Source of the DNA: an uncultured Clostridia bacterium
GTDB lineage: Bacteria; Bacillota; Clostridia; Christensenellales; UBA1242
DNA length: 39,246 bases
Reading direction: 5' to 3'
Assembly: GCA_949878595.1 (NCBI GenBank)
Contig: CATLBG010000003.1
Span: 1 to 39,246 of the forward strand
Position numbers and translations under genes: made by a program
In this document: positions 32,067 through 39,246 of the stretch, in pieces
Numbering within the stretch: position 1 is the stretch's first letter
Layout: every line of letters begins with the position of its first letter
Notes under the pieces: model-generated
The model's database searches: none
What the model was told of the DNA's origin: nothing
What the model saw: only the letters and a program-made list of their open reading frames with translations

Positions 32067-32666
32067 TTATTTTTCATATTCTGAAGAATAGACTGGTTGA
32101 TTTTCTATTGTCTTTTTGAATTTATCTGCAAGTGCTGCCAGCTCATGATCTGAAAATAGACTTGCAATATATTCTTCATCAGTGCTTGCAAATTGTTTAA
32201 CCTTGCCTGTTTTATGAGCCATAAACATTAGATATAATAGAAAACGATTTTCTTCAACAAAGTTAATAATTTCAGCACTTTGAATATCATTAAGTTTTGC
32301 CTCTCTCTTTTGTTCTCTATAGCTTACAACTAATCCATTATTGATGCTAGTTTTTAGATTGATTGCTGGGCTTCTTGTTCCGCTAACTTTTTGAAATCCA
32401 TCTGCCCTCCAAACATGGAAATGTGCTGGAGCATCTCTGTGATTGTCTAACTCAACAATATAATTATCATATTTAATTTGCGGAATTGTAATCTTATTCC
32501 AAACACGTGGCCCAATTTGTTTATCTTCTGCTGGTCTCTCTAAACTAACTTTAAAGTAGGCACTACCATAGTTTGGTTTTTCTTTATTTCTGTTTCTAAC
32601 TCTGTATGGTGAATTGTATGCACCATTTACTGCTCTTTTGTTTTTGCATTGAAAATATCTTTTCAT
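32067..32666 (-). CDS. hypothetical protein with a DUF4160-like segment
   Basis: A 199-residue soluble protein. The N-terminus is basic (MKRYFQCKNKRAVNGAYNSP). A segment DNHRDAPAHFHVWRADGF followed about 50 residues later by NDIQSAEIINFVEENRFLL resembles the histidine-rich strand and terminal helix of DUF4160-type small proteins; this match is tentative. No known function. The ATG at 32666 is used, as AGAGG lies five bases before it. A GTG six bases upstream is in frame but overlaps that site. Confidence 0.65.
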   Translation of the reverse strand: MKRYFQCKNKRAVNGAYNSPYRVRNRNKEKPNYGSAYFKVSLERPAEDKQIGPRVWNKITIPQIKYDNYIVELDNHRDAPAHFHVWRADGFQKVSGTRSPAINLKTSINNGLVVSYREQKREAKLNDIQSAEIINFVEENRFLLYLMFMAHKTGKVKQFASTDEEYIASLFSDHELAALADKFKKTIENQPVYSSEYEK

Positions 32667-32709
32667 AAACACCTCTCCCTTAGGTTAATTTTTTCTATTA
32701 TAACATATA

Positions 32710-32735
32710 AAAACCAGTTTTTCAAGACTGGTTTT
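32710..32735. terminator. terminator after exonuclease III gene
   Basis: AAAACCAGT / ACTGGTTTT with an 8-base loop, about 75 bases past the stop codon. Confidence 0.6.
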
Positions 32736-32809
32736 AAATTTTTTATTTTTATTTACATTGAAATTTTAAGAGGTTTTGATTGTTTAAACAAGTACAAATG
32801 AAAATCTAA

Positions 32810-33559
32810 TTATAAATCGATATTAAGAACTACTGGAGCATGGTCACTTCCAAGAACATCTGTTAAAATATCTGCATCTATAACTTTGCTTTTTATATCA
32901 TCTGAAACCAAAAAATAATCTATACGCCAACCAGAGTTATTTGCCCTTGCATTAAAGCGATAACTCCACCAAGAATATAAAATCTTGTCTGGATATTTTA
33001 ACCTGAAGGTATCTACCATGCCGCTATCAAGCAGTTCAGAGAATTTACCTCGTTCTTCTTTTGTGAATCCAGCATTTTTTGTATTGCTCTTAGGATTTTT
33101 CAAATCAATCTCTGTATGAGCAACATTGAGATCTCCCGTATAAACAACTGGCTTTTTGTTTTTCAGCCTTGTTAAGTATTCTCTAACTGAATCTTCATAT
33201 ATCATGCGATAATCAAGTCTTCTTAGATCTTCTTGTGAATTTGGAACATAGGCACACACAAAGTAAAAGTTTTCAAACTCTAGTGTAATCACTCTGCCCT
33301 CATCATTATATTTGCCATCAATTCCATAAGTCACAGAAAGAGGTTCTTTTTTTGAATAGACTAATGTGCCTGCATAACCTTTTTTTTCTGCACTGCTCAT
33401 AAACCTATAATAACCTGGTTTTTCAAGGTCTGCCTGACCCTCTTGCATCTTAGTTTCTTGAACACAGAGGATATCTGCATTTTCTCTATCAAAAAATTCA
33501 TTAAAGCCCTTGCCTATGCAAGCTCTGATTCCATTTACATTCCAACTAATAAATTTCAT
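32810..33559 (-). CDS. xth: exodeoxyribonuclease III / AP endonuclease
   Basis: A 249-residue ExoIII-family enzyme that cuts at abasic sites and degrades 3' ends in base excision repair. Motifs are SWNVNGIRACIGKGF at the start, LCVQETKMQ (metal-binding Glu35), YTGDLNVAHTEIDL and the terminal GSDHAPVVLNI. Length is typical. AAAGGAAAA lies upstream of the ATG. It complements the uracil-DNA glycosylase elsewhere in the window but is not linked to it. Confidence 0.96.
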   Translation of the reverse strand: MKFISWNVNGIRACIGKGFNEFFDRENADILCVQETKMQEGQADLEKPGYYRFMSSAEKKGYAGTLVYSKKEPLSVTYGIDGKYNDEGRVITLEFENFYFVCAYVPNSQEDLRRLDYRMIYEDSVREYLTRLKNKKPVVYTGDLNVAHTEIDLKNPKSNTKNAGFTKEERGKFSELLDSGMVDTFRLKYPDKILYSWWSYRFNARANNSGWRIDYFLVSDDIKSKVIDADILTDVLGSDHAPVVLNIDL

Positions 33560-33712
33560 GTTTATTTTCCTTTTCTTTTGATATTTTTATTATATCAAAT
33601 GGAAAATCTTTTTCATAACATTTTTGTGAATTTTAAGCTTTTTGAGCTATTTTTAAAAATTTTGTAGCTTTTATCTAAATTTTTCATAAGTTGGCTTAAT
33701 TGCACTCCCCAT

Positions 33713-33741
33713 TTGACAAAATAGCAAAAATCATATATAAT
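33713..33741 (+). promoter_or_regulatory. promoter of the glgBA operon
   Basis: TTGACA (33713-33718) and TATAAT (33736-33741) with a 17-base spacer. Confidence 0.85.
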
Positions 33742-33785
33742 TAATAATATATAATAGCGAAAGGAGCATTATTTTATTTACTATT

Positions 33786-35675
33786 ATGAATATCGCAGAT
33801 CGATTGTCCGCTATTAAAAACGGACAAGACTTTAAACTATATGAATACCTTGGCAGTCACATTGCAACAAAAAATGGCAAACAAGGAGTTTATTTTAGAA
33901 CTTATGCACCAAATGCAAAAGACATTTTTGTTGTTGGTGATTTTAATGACTGGGATAAGGAAGCCAATCCACTCAAAAGGGTAAAAGATTCTGCTGTTTG
34001 GGAAGCCTTTGTTCCGTCAGCTAAGAAAAATCAAAAGTATAAATATTTAATAATAGATGACCAAGACAGGGAGACACTTAAGTCTGACCCTTTTGCTTTT
34101 TATGAGCAAAACTATGAAAATGATGAGGATTTTGCCTCTTATATTTATGACATTGATGGCTATAAATGGAATGATAAGAAGTATTTTGATAACTTTGAAA
34201 CAAAAAATCACCTCACCACACCTATGAATATTTATGAAGTTTGTCTTTTGTCTTGGAAAAGACATGCCGATGGAAGTTATTACACTTACAGAGAACTAGC
34301 ATCTTCTCTTATTCCTTATTGCAAAAAAATGGGTTATACACACATTGAACTTTTGCCACTTTCTGAATTTGCCCTTGACATTTCTTGGGGCTATCAGGTA
34401 ATGGGTTATTATGCCGTGACAAGCAGATATGGCAAACCAAAGGACCTTATGTATTTTGTGGATAAGTGTCATGAAGCTGGAATTGGCGTAATTTTAGACT
34501 GGGTTCCTGCACACTTTGACTATCATGAATTTGGTCTTATGGATTATGATGGCTCTAGCCTTTATGAAAGTGACAAGTGGGACAGAAAATTTCAACTTGC
34601 TTGGAGCACAAGAATTTTTGACTATGAAGACCCTTATGTTGTTGGTTTTTTGATTTCAAGTGCCCTATTTTATCTCAGAAAATATCACTTCGATGGAATT
34701 AGAGTTGATGCAGTGGTTTCTATACTTTATCTTGATTTTTGCAGAAATCCTGATGAATGGATTCCTAATGTTGCAGGAAATAATATCAACTATGCTGGCG
34801 TTGAATTTTTGAAAAATCTTAACAATTCTATTTTTGGAGAATTCCCTAATGCAATTATGGTTGCTGAGGAAGTTTCTTCTTGGCCAATGGTAACTAGACC
34901 TACAACTTCTGGAGGTCTTGGATTTAACTTTAAGTGGAATGTTGGTTGGATTAATGATATTTGGGAATACACTTCAATGGATCCATATTTTAGAAAATAT
35001 CATCACAAAATTTTGACCCATACGATTGATTATGCATTTGATGAGAACTTTATTTTGCCAATTGATCACGATGAAGTTGGAAATGGTAGACATTCACTAA
35101 TCAATAAAATGAATGGTGATATGAAAACCAAAATTGACCTTTGCCGTGCATTTTATCTTTATATGTTTATGCACCCTGGCAAAAAGCTTTCATTTATGGG
35201 AAGCGAGTTTGGTCAAATTGCTGAATGGTCTTATAAAGAACCAATTTCGTTTAACTTGCTAAAAACAAAAAAATATAAAAAATTTAGCAAGTTTGTTATG
35301 ACGCTTAACAAACTATATAAACATACACCAGAAATGTATGAAATCGATTTTGACAAGAGAGGATTTCAATGGATGGTGGCTGATGACAATTCTAGATGTG
35401 TTTGTGCATTTAAAAGATACTCTGAGTCTGGAAGCTATATTATTTGTGTTTGTAACTTTTCTCCAGACCTGCATGAGGACTATGTGCTTGGCGTTGATGA
35501 ACCAGGTTGCTATGAAGAAATTTTTTCTAGTGATGATGAAGTTTTTGGTGGAGCTGGAAAACGCAACGAACTTATGTATTCTTCTATCATGAATAAGCAT
35601 GGAAAAACAAATGCTATTAGAATTGATATTCCTGCAAACACAACTTTATTAATTAAAAAAGTGGAGAAAGATTAA
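33786..35675 (+). CDS. glgB: 1,4-alpha-glucan branching enzyme
   Basis: A 629-residue GH13 branching enzyme that adds alpha-1,6 branches to glycogen. Residues about 20-110 are a carbohydrate-binding (CBM48) domain with VYFRTYAPNAKDIFVVGDFN. The catalytic barrel has the nucleophile Asp in GIRVDAVVS (near residue 307), the acid/base Glu in MVAEEVSSWP (near 360), and the third Asp in PIDHDEVGNGR (near 427). The C-terminus is a beta domain. The best ribosome binding site (AAAGGAG at 33761) is 18 bases from this ATG, an unusually long gap, so the start codon is uncertain. The gene is followed after 1 base by glgA. Confidence 0.93.
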   Translation: MNIADRLSAIKNGQDFKLYEYLGSHIATKNGKQGVYFRTYAPNAKDIFVVGDFNDWDKEANPLKRVKDSAVWEAFVPSAKKNQKYKYLIIDDQDRETLKSDPFAFYEQNYENDEDFASYIYDIDGYKWNDKKYFDNFETKNHLTTPMNIYEVCLLSWKRHADGSYYTYRELASSLIPYCKKMGYTHIELLPLSEFALDISWGYQVMGYYAVTSRYGKPKDLMYFVDKCHEAGIGVILDWVPAHFDYHEFGLMDYDGSSLYESDKWDRKFQLAWSTRIFDYEDPYVVGFLISSALFYLRKYHFDGIRVDAVVSILYLDFCRNPDEWIPNVAGNNINYAGVEFLKNLNNSIFGEFPNAIMVAEEVSSWPMVTRPTTSGGLGFNFKWNVGWINDIWEYTSMDPYFRKYHHKILTHTIDYAFDENFILPIDHDEVGNGRHSLINKMNGDMKTKIDLCRAFYLYMFMHPGKKLSFMGSEFGQIAEWSYKEPISFNLLKTKKYKKFSKFVMTLNKLYKHTPEMYEIDFDKRGFQWMVADDNSRCVCAFKRYSESGSYIICVCNFSPDLHEDYVLGVDEPGCYEEIFSSDDEVFGGAGKRNELMYSSIMNKHGKTNAIRIDIPANTTLLIKKVEKD

Positions 35676-35676
35676 T

Positions 35677-37116
35677 ATGGACGAACCCAAACAAAAATTT
35701 AATGTGTTATTTGTAAGTGCTGAATGCGTTCCATTTTGTGCAAGAGGCGGCGTGGCTGATATGTGTTATGCCCTGCCAAAATATTTAAATAAGAATGACG
35801 ACCTTGATGTTAGGGTTGTGCTTCCTATGTATTCAAAAATTCCTACAGAATATAGTGAAAACTTTAAACTTGTTGGCGAGCGAACAGTGGAGCTAACTTG
35901 GAGAAATGAATATTGTGGAGTGCTTGAATATGAATATAAAGGTATAACCTATTACTTTATTGACAACAAACGTTATTTTGACAGACCAGAACTTTTTGGA
36001 TATGGTGATGATGTTGAAAGGTTTAGCTTCTTTAGCAAAGCAGTGCTTGATATGTTGCCAATGATTAATTTTTTCCCTGATGTTATACACACAAATGACT
36101 GGCAGTCTGGCATGGTTTGCACATTCTTAAAAGTTCTTGAATGGCAAAACCCAAAATATGAACATATCAAAACAGTGCTTAGCATTCACAATTTAAACTA
36201 TCAAGGCAAGGCAGACTTTAAAGTGGTTCACGACCTACTTGGAGTTGATGATAAGTTTGCATATTTATTTGATTATTATGGTGGTGCGAACCTCATGAAA
36301 GCTAGCATTCTTTGTGCAGATCAAGTTGTGGCTGTTAGCGAAACATATGCAAGTGAAATTCAAAACACAGATAAAGGCTCAGGTCTTCAAGGAGTGCTTC
36401 AGTCTGTGAATCATAAGGTTTCTGGAATAATAAATGGAATTGACTATGAGTATTATAATCCTGAGGCTGACACTGATATTTTTGCAAACTTTTCTGCAAA
36501 TGAAATTGAAAAAAGAACTGAAAACAAACTTAAGCTTCAAGAACTTGTAGGGCTTCCTGTTGATGAAAATATTCCTCTTTATGGTTATGTTGGATATATG
36601 GCTGCACATAAAGGTATGGAACTTTTGACGCAAGTTTTAGATAGACTTATAACAGAAAAAAACGCTCAATTTGTTGCAGTTGGTGGTGGACCAGCTGAGT
36701 ATGAAAACTTCATGAGAAGACTTAACGAAATATATCCAAACAATGTTAAGGTTTCATTTGGATATGACAACAAACTAGCTAAAAAGATTTATGCTGGAAC
36801 TGACTTTTTGTTTAATGTTGCAAGCATAGAACCTTGTGGTCTTTGCCCTCTTATTGCAAACAGATATGGCTCACTTCCAATCGTTTATCAAACTGGTGGA
36901 CTTAAAGATAATTTTTCTGACTTTAAATATACTAATGGAAATGGATATGTCCTTAAAAATTATGATGCAAATTCTCTTATGGACCTCATTGAAAGAACAC
37001 TCCATGACTTTGAAAATAAAGAAAAAATTAATGATTATAGAATCACTGGTATGGCACAAGATTTTGACATTCAAGAGTGTGCAAACAAATATACTGAACT
37101 TTATTATGAAATGTAA
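35677..37116 (+). CDS. glgA: glycogen synthase
   Basis: A 479-residue GT5 glycogen synthase that elongates alpha-1,4-glucan from a sugar nucleotide. The N-terminal domain has VSAECVPFCARGGVADMCYA, where the family usually has KxGGL; here arginine replaces the lysine. HTNDWQSGMV is normal. The C-terminal Rossmann domain has the donor-site segment ASIEPCGLCPLIANRYGSLP and QTGGL. It is one base downstream of glgB, so the two are cotranscribed and probably translationally coupled. No glgC (ADP-glucose synthesis) is in the window. Confidence 0.94.
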   Translation: MDEPKQKFNVLFVSAECVPFCARGGVADMCYALPKYLNKNDDLDVRVVLPMYSKIPTEYSENFKLVGERTVELTWRNEYCGVLEYEYKGITYYFIDNKRYFDRPELFGYGDDVERFSFFSKAVLDMLPMINFFPDVIHTNDWQSGMVCTFLKVLEWQNPKYEHIKTVLSIHNLNYQGKADFKVVHDLLGVDDKFAYLFDYYGGANLMKASILCADQVVAVSETYASEIQNTDKGSGLQGVLQSVNHKVSGIINGIDYEYYNPEADTDIFANFSANEIEKRTENKLKLQELVGLPVDENIPLYGYVGYMAAHKGMELLTQVLDRLITEKNAQFVAVGGGPAEYENFMRRLNEIYPNNVKVSFGYDNKLAKKIYAGTDFLFNVASIEPCGLCPLIANRYGSLPIVYQTGGLKDNFSDFKYTNGNGYVLKNYDANSLMDLIERTLHDFENKEKINDYRITGMAQDFDIQECANKYTELYYEM

Positions 37117-37129
37117 TTTAAGAATAAAT

Positions 37130-37160
37130 AAAACACTTTGCAAGAAATGCAAAGTGTTTT
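37130..37160 (+). terminator. terminator of glgBA
   Basis: AAAACACTTTGC / GCAAAGTGTTTT, a 12-bp stem with a 7-base loop and a T run. Confidence 0.9.
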
Positions 37161-37184
37161 TGTTTTGAATTTTTGTATTGCTAA

Positions 37185-37249
37185 AAACGCAATTTTAAGT
37201 GCTATGTGACGCATAACACCGCATATTTTCGGGATTTATAAAGATTATA
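37185..37249 (+). repeat. dispersed hairpin repeat, copy C
   Basis: AAACGCAATTTTAA, then GTGCTATG, loop TGACG, CATAACAC, then CCGCATATTTTCGGG and ATTTATAAAGATT. Confidence 0.8.
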
Positions 37250-37307
37250 ACTAAATAATATGAATTTATGTAAACCTCTATTCGGCTTAAAAGCATTATA
37301 GTTTTTT

Positions 37308-37341
37308 AAGGTTGAGACCCTTCGACTTTGCTCAGGGTGAC
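37308..37341 (+). repeat. REP-like repeat
   Basis: GGTTGAGACCCTTCGACTTT, then GCTCAGGGTGACA; arms pair as GACCC/GGGT and related. First of a cluster of three. Confidence 0.7.
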
Positions 37342-37352
37342 ATATATTTTTC

Positions 37353-37395
37353 TGTCATTCTGAGCAGCCATGTAATGGCGTCGTCGAAGAATCTA
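37353..37395 (-). repeat. REP-like repeat, reverse orientation
   Basis: The reverse complement reads AGATTCTTCGACGACGCC, ATTACAT, GGCTGCTCAGAATGACA, nearly the same as the copy at 11216-11260. Confidence 0.8.
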
Positions 37396-37424
37396 TTCCG
37401 CCTTAAAACTAATATCTTTTTTAG

Positions 37425-37459
37425 CGGTTGAGATGTTTCGACAAGCTCAACATGACAAT
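37425..37459 (+). repeat. REP-like repeat
   Basis: GGTTGAGATGTTTCGACAAG, then CTCAACATGACA. Ends 10 bases from the stop codon of the surface protein gene, so it may also act in its 3' end. Confidence 0.8.
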
Positions 37460-37468
37460 ATATGGTGA

Positions 37469-39246
37469 CTATATGCAATAGCCGAAACAAACCCCATAAG
37501 AGTAACTAGCACTAACGCTGGTGATGGCGCCGCTGCTAAGGACAATTAGGAAGGTATTAATGCTATTCATATAAGGCGAACGAAGCCACCAGTAAGTAGC
37601 ACTTCCTGCTCCATTAGACAACTTTTTAACCAAACTAGTGCAACTACTATTTGCTGTTTGGTCTCCTATTAAGTTCCTATAATACTCATATTGGGTTCCT
37701 TCACTTTTATATACTGCTTTATGTTCTGTAGTCCAACTAGTCCAGCTTATATTATCTATTCCTGTACCCGACCAAATCTCTGCAGGGCTAAACAACCACA
37801 GCTTGTCAGATGAGGTCGTTATATTTGTTGAGGTTTCTCCTGCACTGGCATCCTTATTTACTGCTTTTATTACAGATTTTAAATCATCTGGAAGTTTATT
37901 GTAATAGTCATTTAGTGTGGTTCTCATTGCACTTGCTTCCCAACCACCTGCGTTTGTAGGTGATGTGTTCATTTTTGCAAATGATTTAGCTAAATGCTTC
38001 ATTCCTATGCTCATTTTTGCCTTTCCACCACTGGTTAGGTTATCATGGTTAAAGCCAAGAATAACTACTGTTAAAACTTCGCCGTCAGTTAAGGTTATAT
38101 CTTTTTCATCTCCTACACTAAACACAGTTGCTGCATCCCCTGCCTGAGCTACTTCATTTATATCTGACCAAGATGAGCTTGCAAAGGTTATTTGTTCGCC
38201 TTTTTCCCATGCTGTGGTTGTATCTGAACTTAAGCTTAATGCTATATCTCCATTTACTGTGAACGTTCTTCCACTTGCTAGGCTTGTTCCATTGGCTGAC
38301 AATATGTTTGTTGTGGTTGCCTTTTCTGACCACTTAAAACCATTCTCTATTTTTGTATTGCCTGTTAGTCTATGAGTACTCTCTGTATAGGTAAAGGTTA
38401 GCACATCTCCCCAGTAAATTACTGAGTCATTAGTTAATGTTTCGCTTCCTCGTTTTACTGTTACGCCCTCTGGGATAACTCCCAAGCTATACTGAACTTT
38501 TTCGCCTCTCTCCCATGCTGTGCTTGTTGTATTAGATAAAACTAAACTTATATCAGATTTTACTGTTACACTTGTTCCACTAGCTTGGGTTTTTCCGTTT
38601 GCTGTTAAACTATAGGTTGTTGTCTCTACCTCTCTATAGTGATATCCACTTTCCTCTTTAGTGCTCCCTGTATCCATGCTGCTAGTTTCTTCATAAGTAA
38701 AGGTTAGCTCGTCTCCCCAGTATATGGTTGAATTGCTAGATAGCACTTCTCCCCCTCTTCTAACTGTCACTCCGCTTGGAATGCTGCCTAAAGTATAAGC
38801 AAGTTTGCTTTCTGTGTATTCTATTGTTAAATCTCCTTTAACAACATACACTCCGCCAACTAGCTCTGCTCCGTCTACTGCAAAGGTCTCCTTATGGTGT
38901 CCCTCACTCTCTACATATGAAATTGTTAACTGGTCGCCATAGTATATGGCTTCGTTGCTGCTTAATGTGTGGCCATTTCTGGTTACTGTTACTTGTGTTG
39001 GAATTTGTCCTATGCTATATTCACTTGCTGCTTCGTTATAGGTTATACTTAAATCGCCATTGCCTGTGAGTTCAATTTCGTAATATACTTGTCCATTCTC
39101 TTCATGGCGATAGTGTTCTGTTAACAGGTCTATTGTATCTTCTGTTCCTACTTTTACCTTAAACTCGGTTATGTCTTTTCCTAATGGCTGGGTTGCCCTT
39201 ACTACTATGCTTGAGCCATAGTGATATGTGCTATCTAAGGTTACTG
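37469..39246 (-). CDS. modular surface protein, 5' part beyond the window; DUF6273-like C-terminus
   Basis: The frame is open from 37469 to the window edge (about 590 codons visible); an apparent GTG start at 38851 is internal. The visible part begins with a YHYGSSIVVRATQPLGKDIT segment and continues with modules YSIGQIPTQVTVTRNG and YTLGSIPSGVTVRRGG, IYWGDELTFTY and TTTYSLTANGK, clearly the same modules as in the 3204-6038 protein. The last 230 residues form a different domain with GGWEASAMRTTLN, WLFSPAEIW, YWWLRSPYMNS and a terminal GVCFGYCI, resembling DUF6273/lectin-like domains found at the ends of gut clostridial surface proteins. The function is probably binding at the cell surface; ligand unknown. 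GC content is somewhat higher than in neighbouring genes. Confidence 0.82.
   Translation of the reverse strand, partial: VTLDSTYHYGSSIVVRATQPLGKDITEFKVKVGTEDTIDLLTEHYRHEENGQVYYEIELTGNGDLSITYNEAASEYSIGQIPTQVTVTRNGHTLSSNEAIYYGDQLTISYVESEGHHKETFAVDGAELVGGVYVVKGDLTIEYTESKLAYTLGSIPSGVTVRRGGEVLSSNSTIYWGDELTFTYEETSSMDTGSTKEESGYHYREVETTTYSLTANGKTQASGTSVTVKSDISLVLSNTTSTAWERGEKVQYSLGVIPEGVTVKRGSETLTNDSVIYWGDVLTFTYTESTHRLTGNTKIENGFKWSEKATTTNILSANGTSLASGRTFTVNGDIALSLSSDTTTAWEKGEQITFASSSWSDINEVAQAGDAATVFSVGDEKDITLTDGEVLTVVILGFNHDNLTSGGKAKMSIGMKHLAKSFAKMNTSPTNAGGWEASAMRTTLNDYYNKLPDDLKSVIKAVNKDASAGETSTNITTSSDKLWLFSPAEIWSGTGIDNISWTSWTTEHKAVYKSEGTQYEYYRNLIGDQTANSSCTSLVKKLSNGAGSATYWWLRSPYMNSINTFLIVLSSGAITSVSASYSYGVCFGYCI

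Larger units (their letters stand above)
37117..37468. other. 352-base gap made largely of repeats
   Basis: Contains the glgA terminator, hairpin-repeat copy C, and three REP-like repeats. No gene seen. Confidence 0.75.

Noticed and set aside
38849-38851. GTG as the start of the second surface protein
   Set aside because: The reading frame continues without a stop to the window edge and encodes the same modules as the first surface protein, so the gene is simply cut by the window.
37460-39246. Complete diversity-generating retroelement
   Set aside because: No reverse transcriptase or template repeat is present in the window; only the tip-domain composition hints at it.

Overview
The window looks like chromosome from a low-GC, obligately anaerobic Bacillota (Clostridia-type) bacterium. 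The base composition is strongly AT-rich, Shine-Dalgarno sites are strong (GGAGG-like), and many promoters are textbook sigma-A (TTGACA, 17 bp, TATAAT). Pyruvate:ferredoxin oxidoreductase and rubrerythrin point to anaerobic life. A SPOCS/LysM protein and Veg point to a spore-forming lineage. I cannot name a species; an uncultured gut clostridium is an inference. I see no tRNA, rRNA, CRISPR array, transposase or integrase.

Layout. 1-3.2 kb: a small unknown protein, a Rho-like protein lacking its ATPase motifs, a SipL-like SPOCS/LysM protein and Veg. 3.2-6.0 kb: a large repeat-built surface protein with BspA-type leucine-rich repeats. 6.3-10.9 kb, minus strand: a zinc-ribbon protein with an acidic tail, acyl carrier protein, an HtrA-like membrane protease, a secreted Ig-like protein and uracil-DNA glycosylase. 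11-12.4 kb: a small G-rich RNA or leader, REP-like repeats, and a divergent XRE regulator / SLOG protein pair. 12.5-16.1 kb: rpsI, rplM and truA on the minus strand, interrupted by an opposite-strand two-gene unit encoding an amphipathic-helix repeat protein and a small acidic protein. 16.2-21.9 kb: PFOR, an unknown protein, a Nudix hydrolase and rubrerythrin. 22-28.6 kb, minus strand: small unknown genes, a three-gene orphan operon that includes a shikimate-kinase-like protein without a P-loop, a ComEC-like metallo-beta-lactamase protein overlapping a patatin, and a membrane-anchored coiled-coil protein. 28.9-30.4 kb: a HAD nucleotidase and a PnuC-like transporter. 30.5-31.8 kb: metK under a SAM riboswitch. 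32-33.6 kb: an unknown protein and exonuclease III. 33.8-37.1 kb: glgB and glgA. 37.5 kb to the end: a second modular surface protein, open at the window edge, built from the same repeats as the first but with a different C-terminal domain.

How the parts fit. The genes are mostly housekeeping: translation, SAM synthesis, pyruvate oxidation, glycogen synthesis, uracil repair. They are interleaved with lineage-specific surface proteins and orphan small genes. Three families of intergenic elements recur: a hairpin repeat in three copies, REP-like repeats in about seven copies, and a promoter/G-rich leader/terminator element in two copies. The most novel leads are the two-copy G-rich RNA element, the Rho-like protein without a P-loop, the three-gene orphan operon, the 11-residue repeat protein inserted between truA and rplM, and the paired modular surface proteins. 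Several genes have an upstream TTG or GTG that overlaps their own ribosome binding site; for these I give the downstream ATG as the start.
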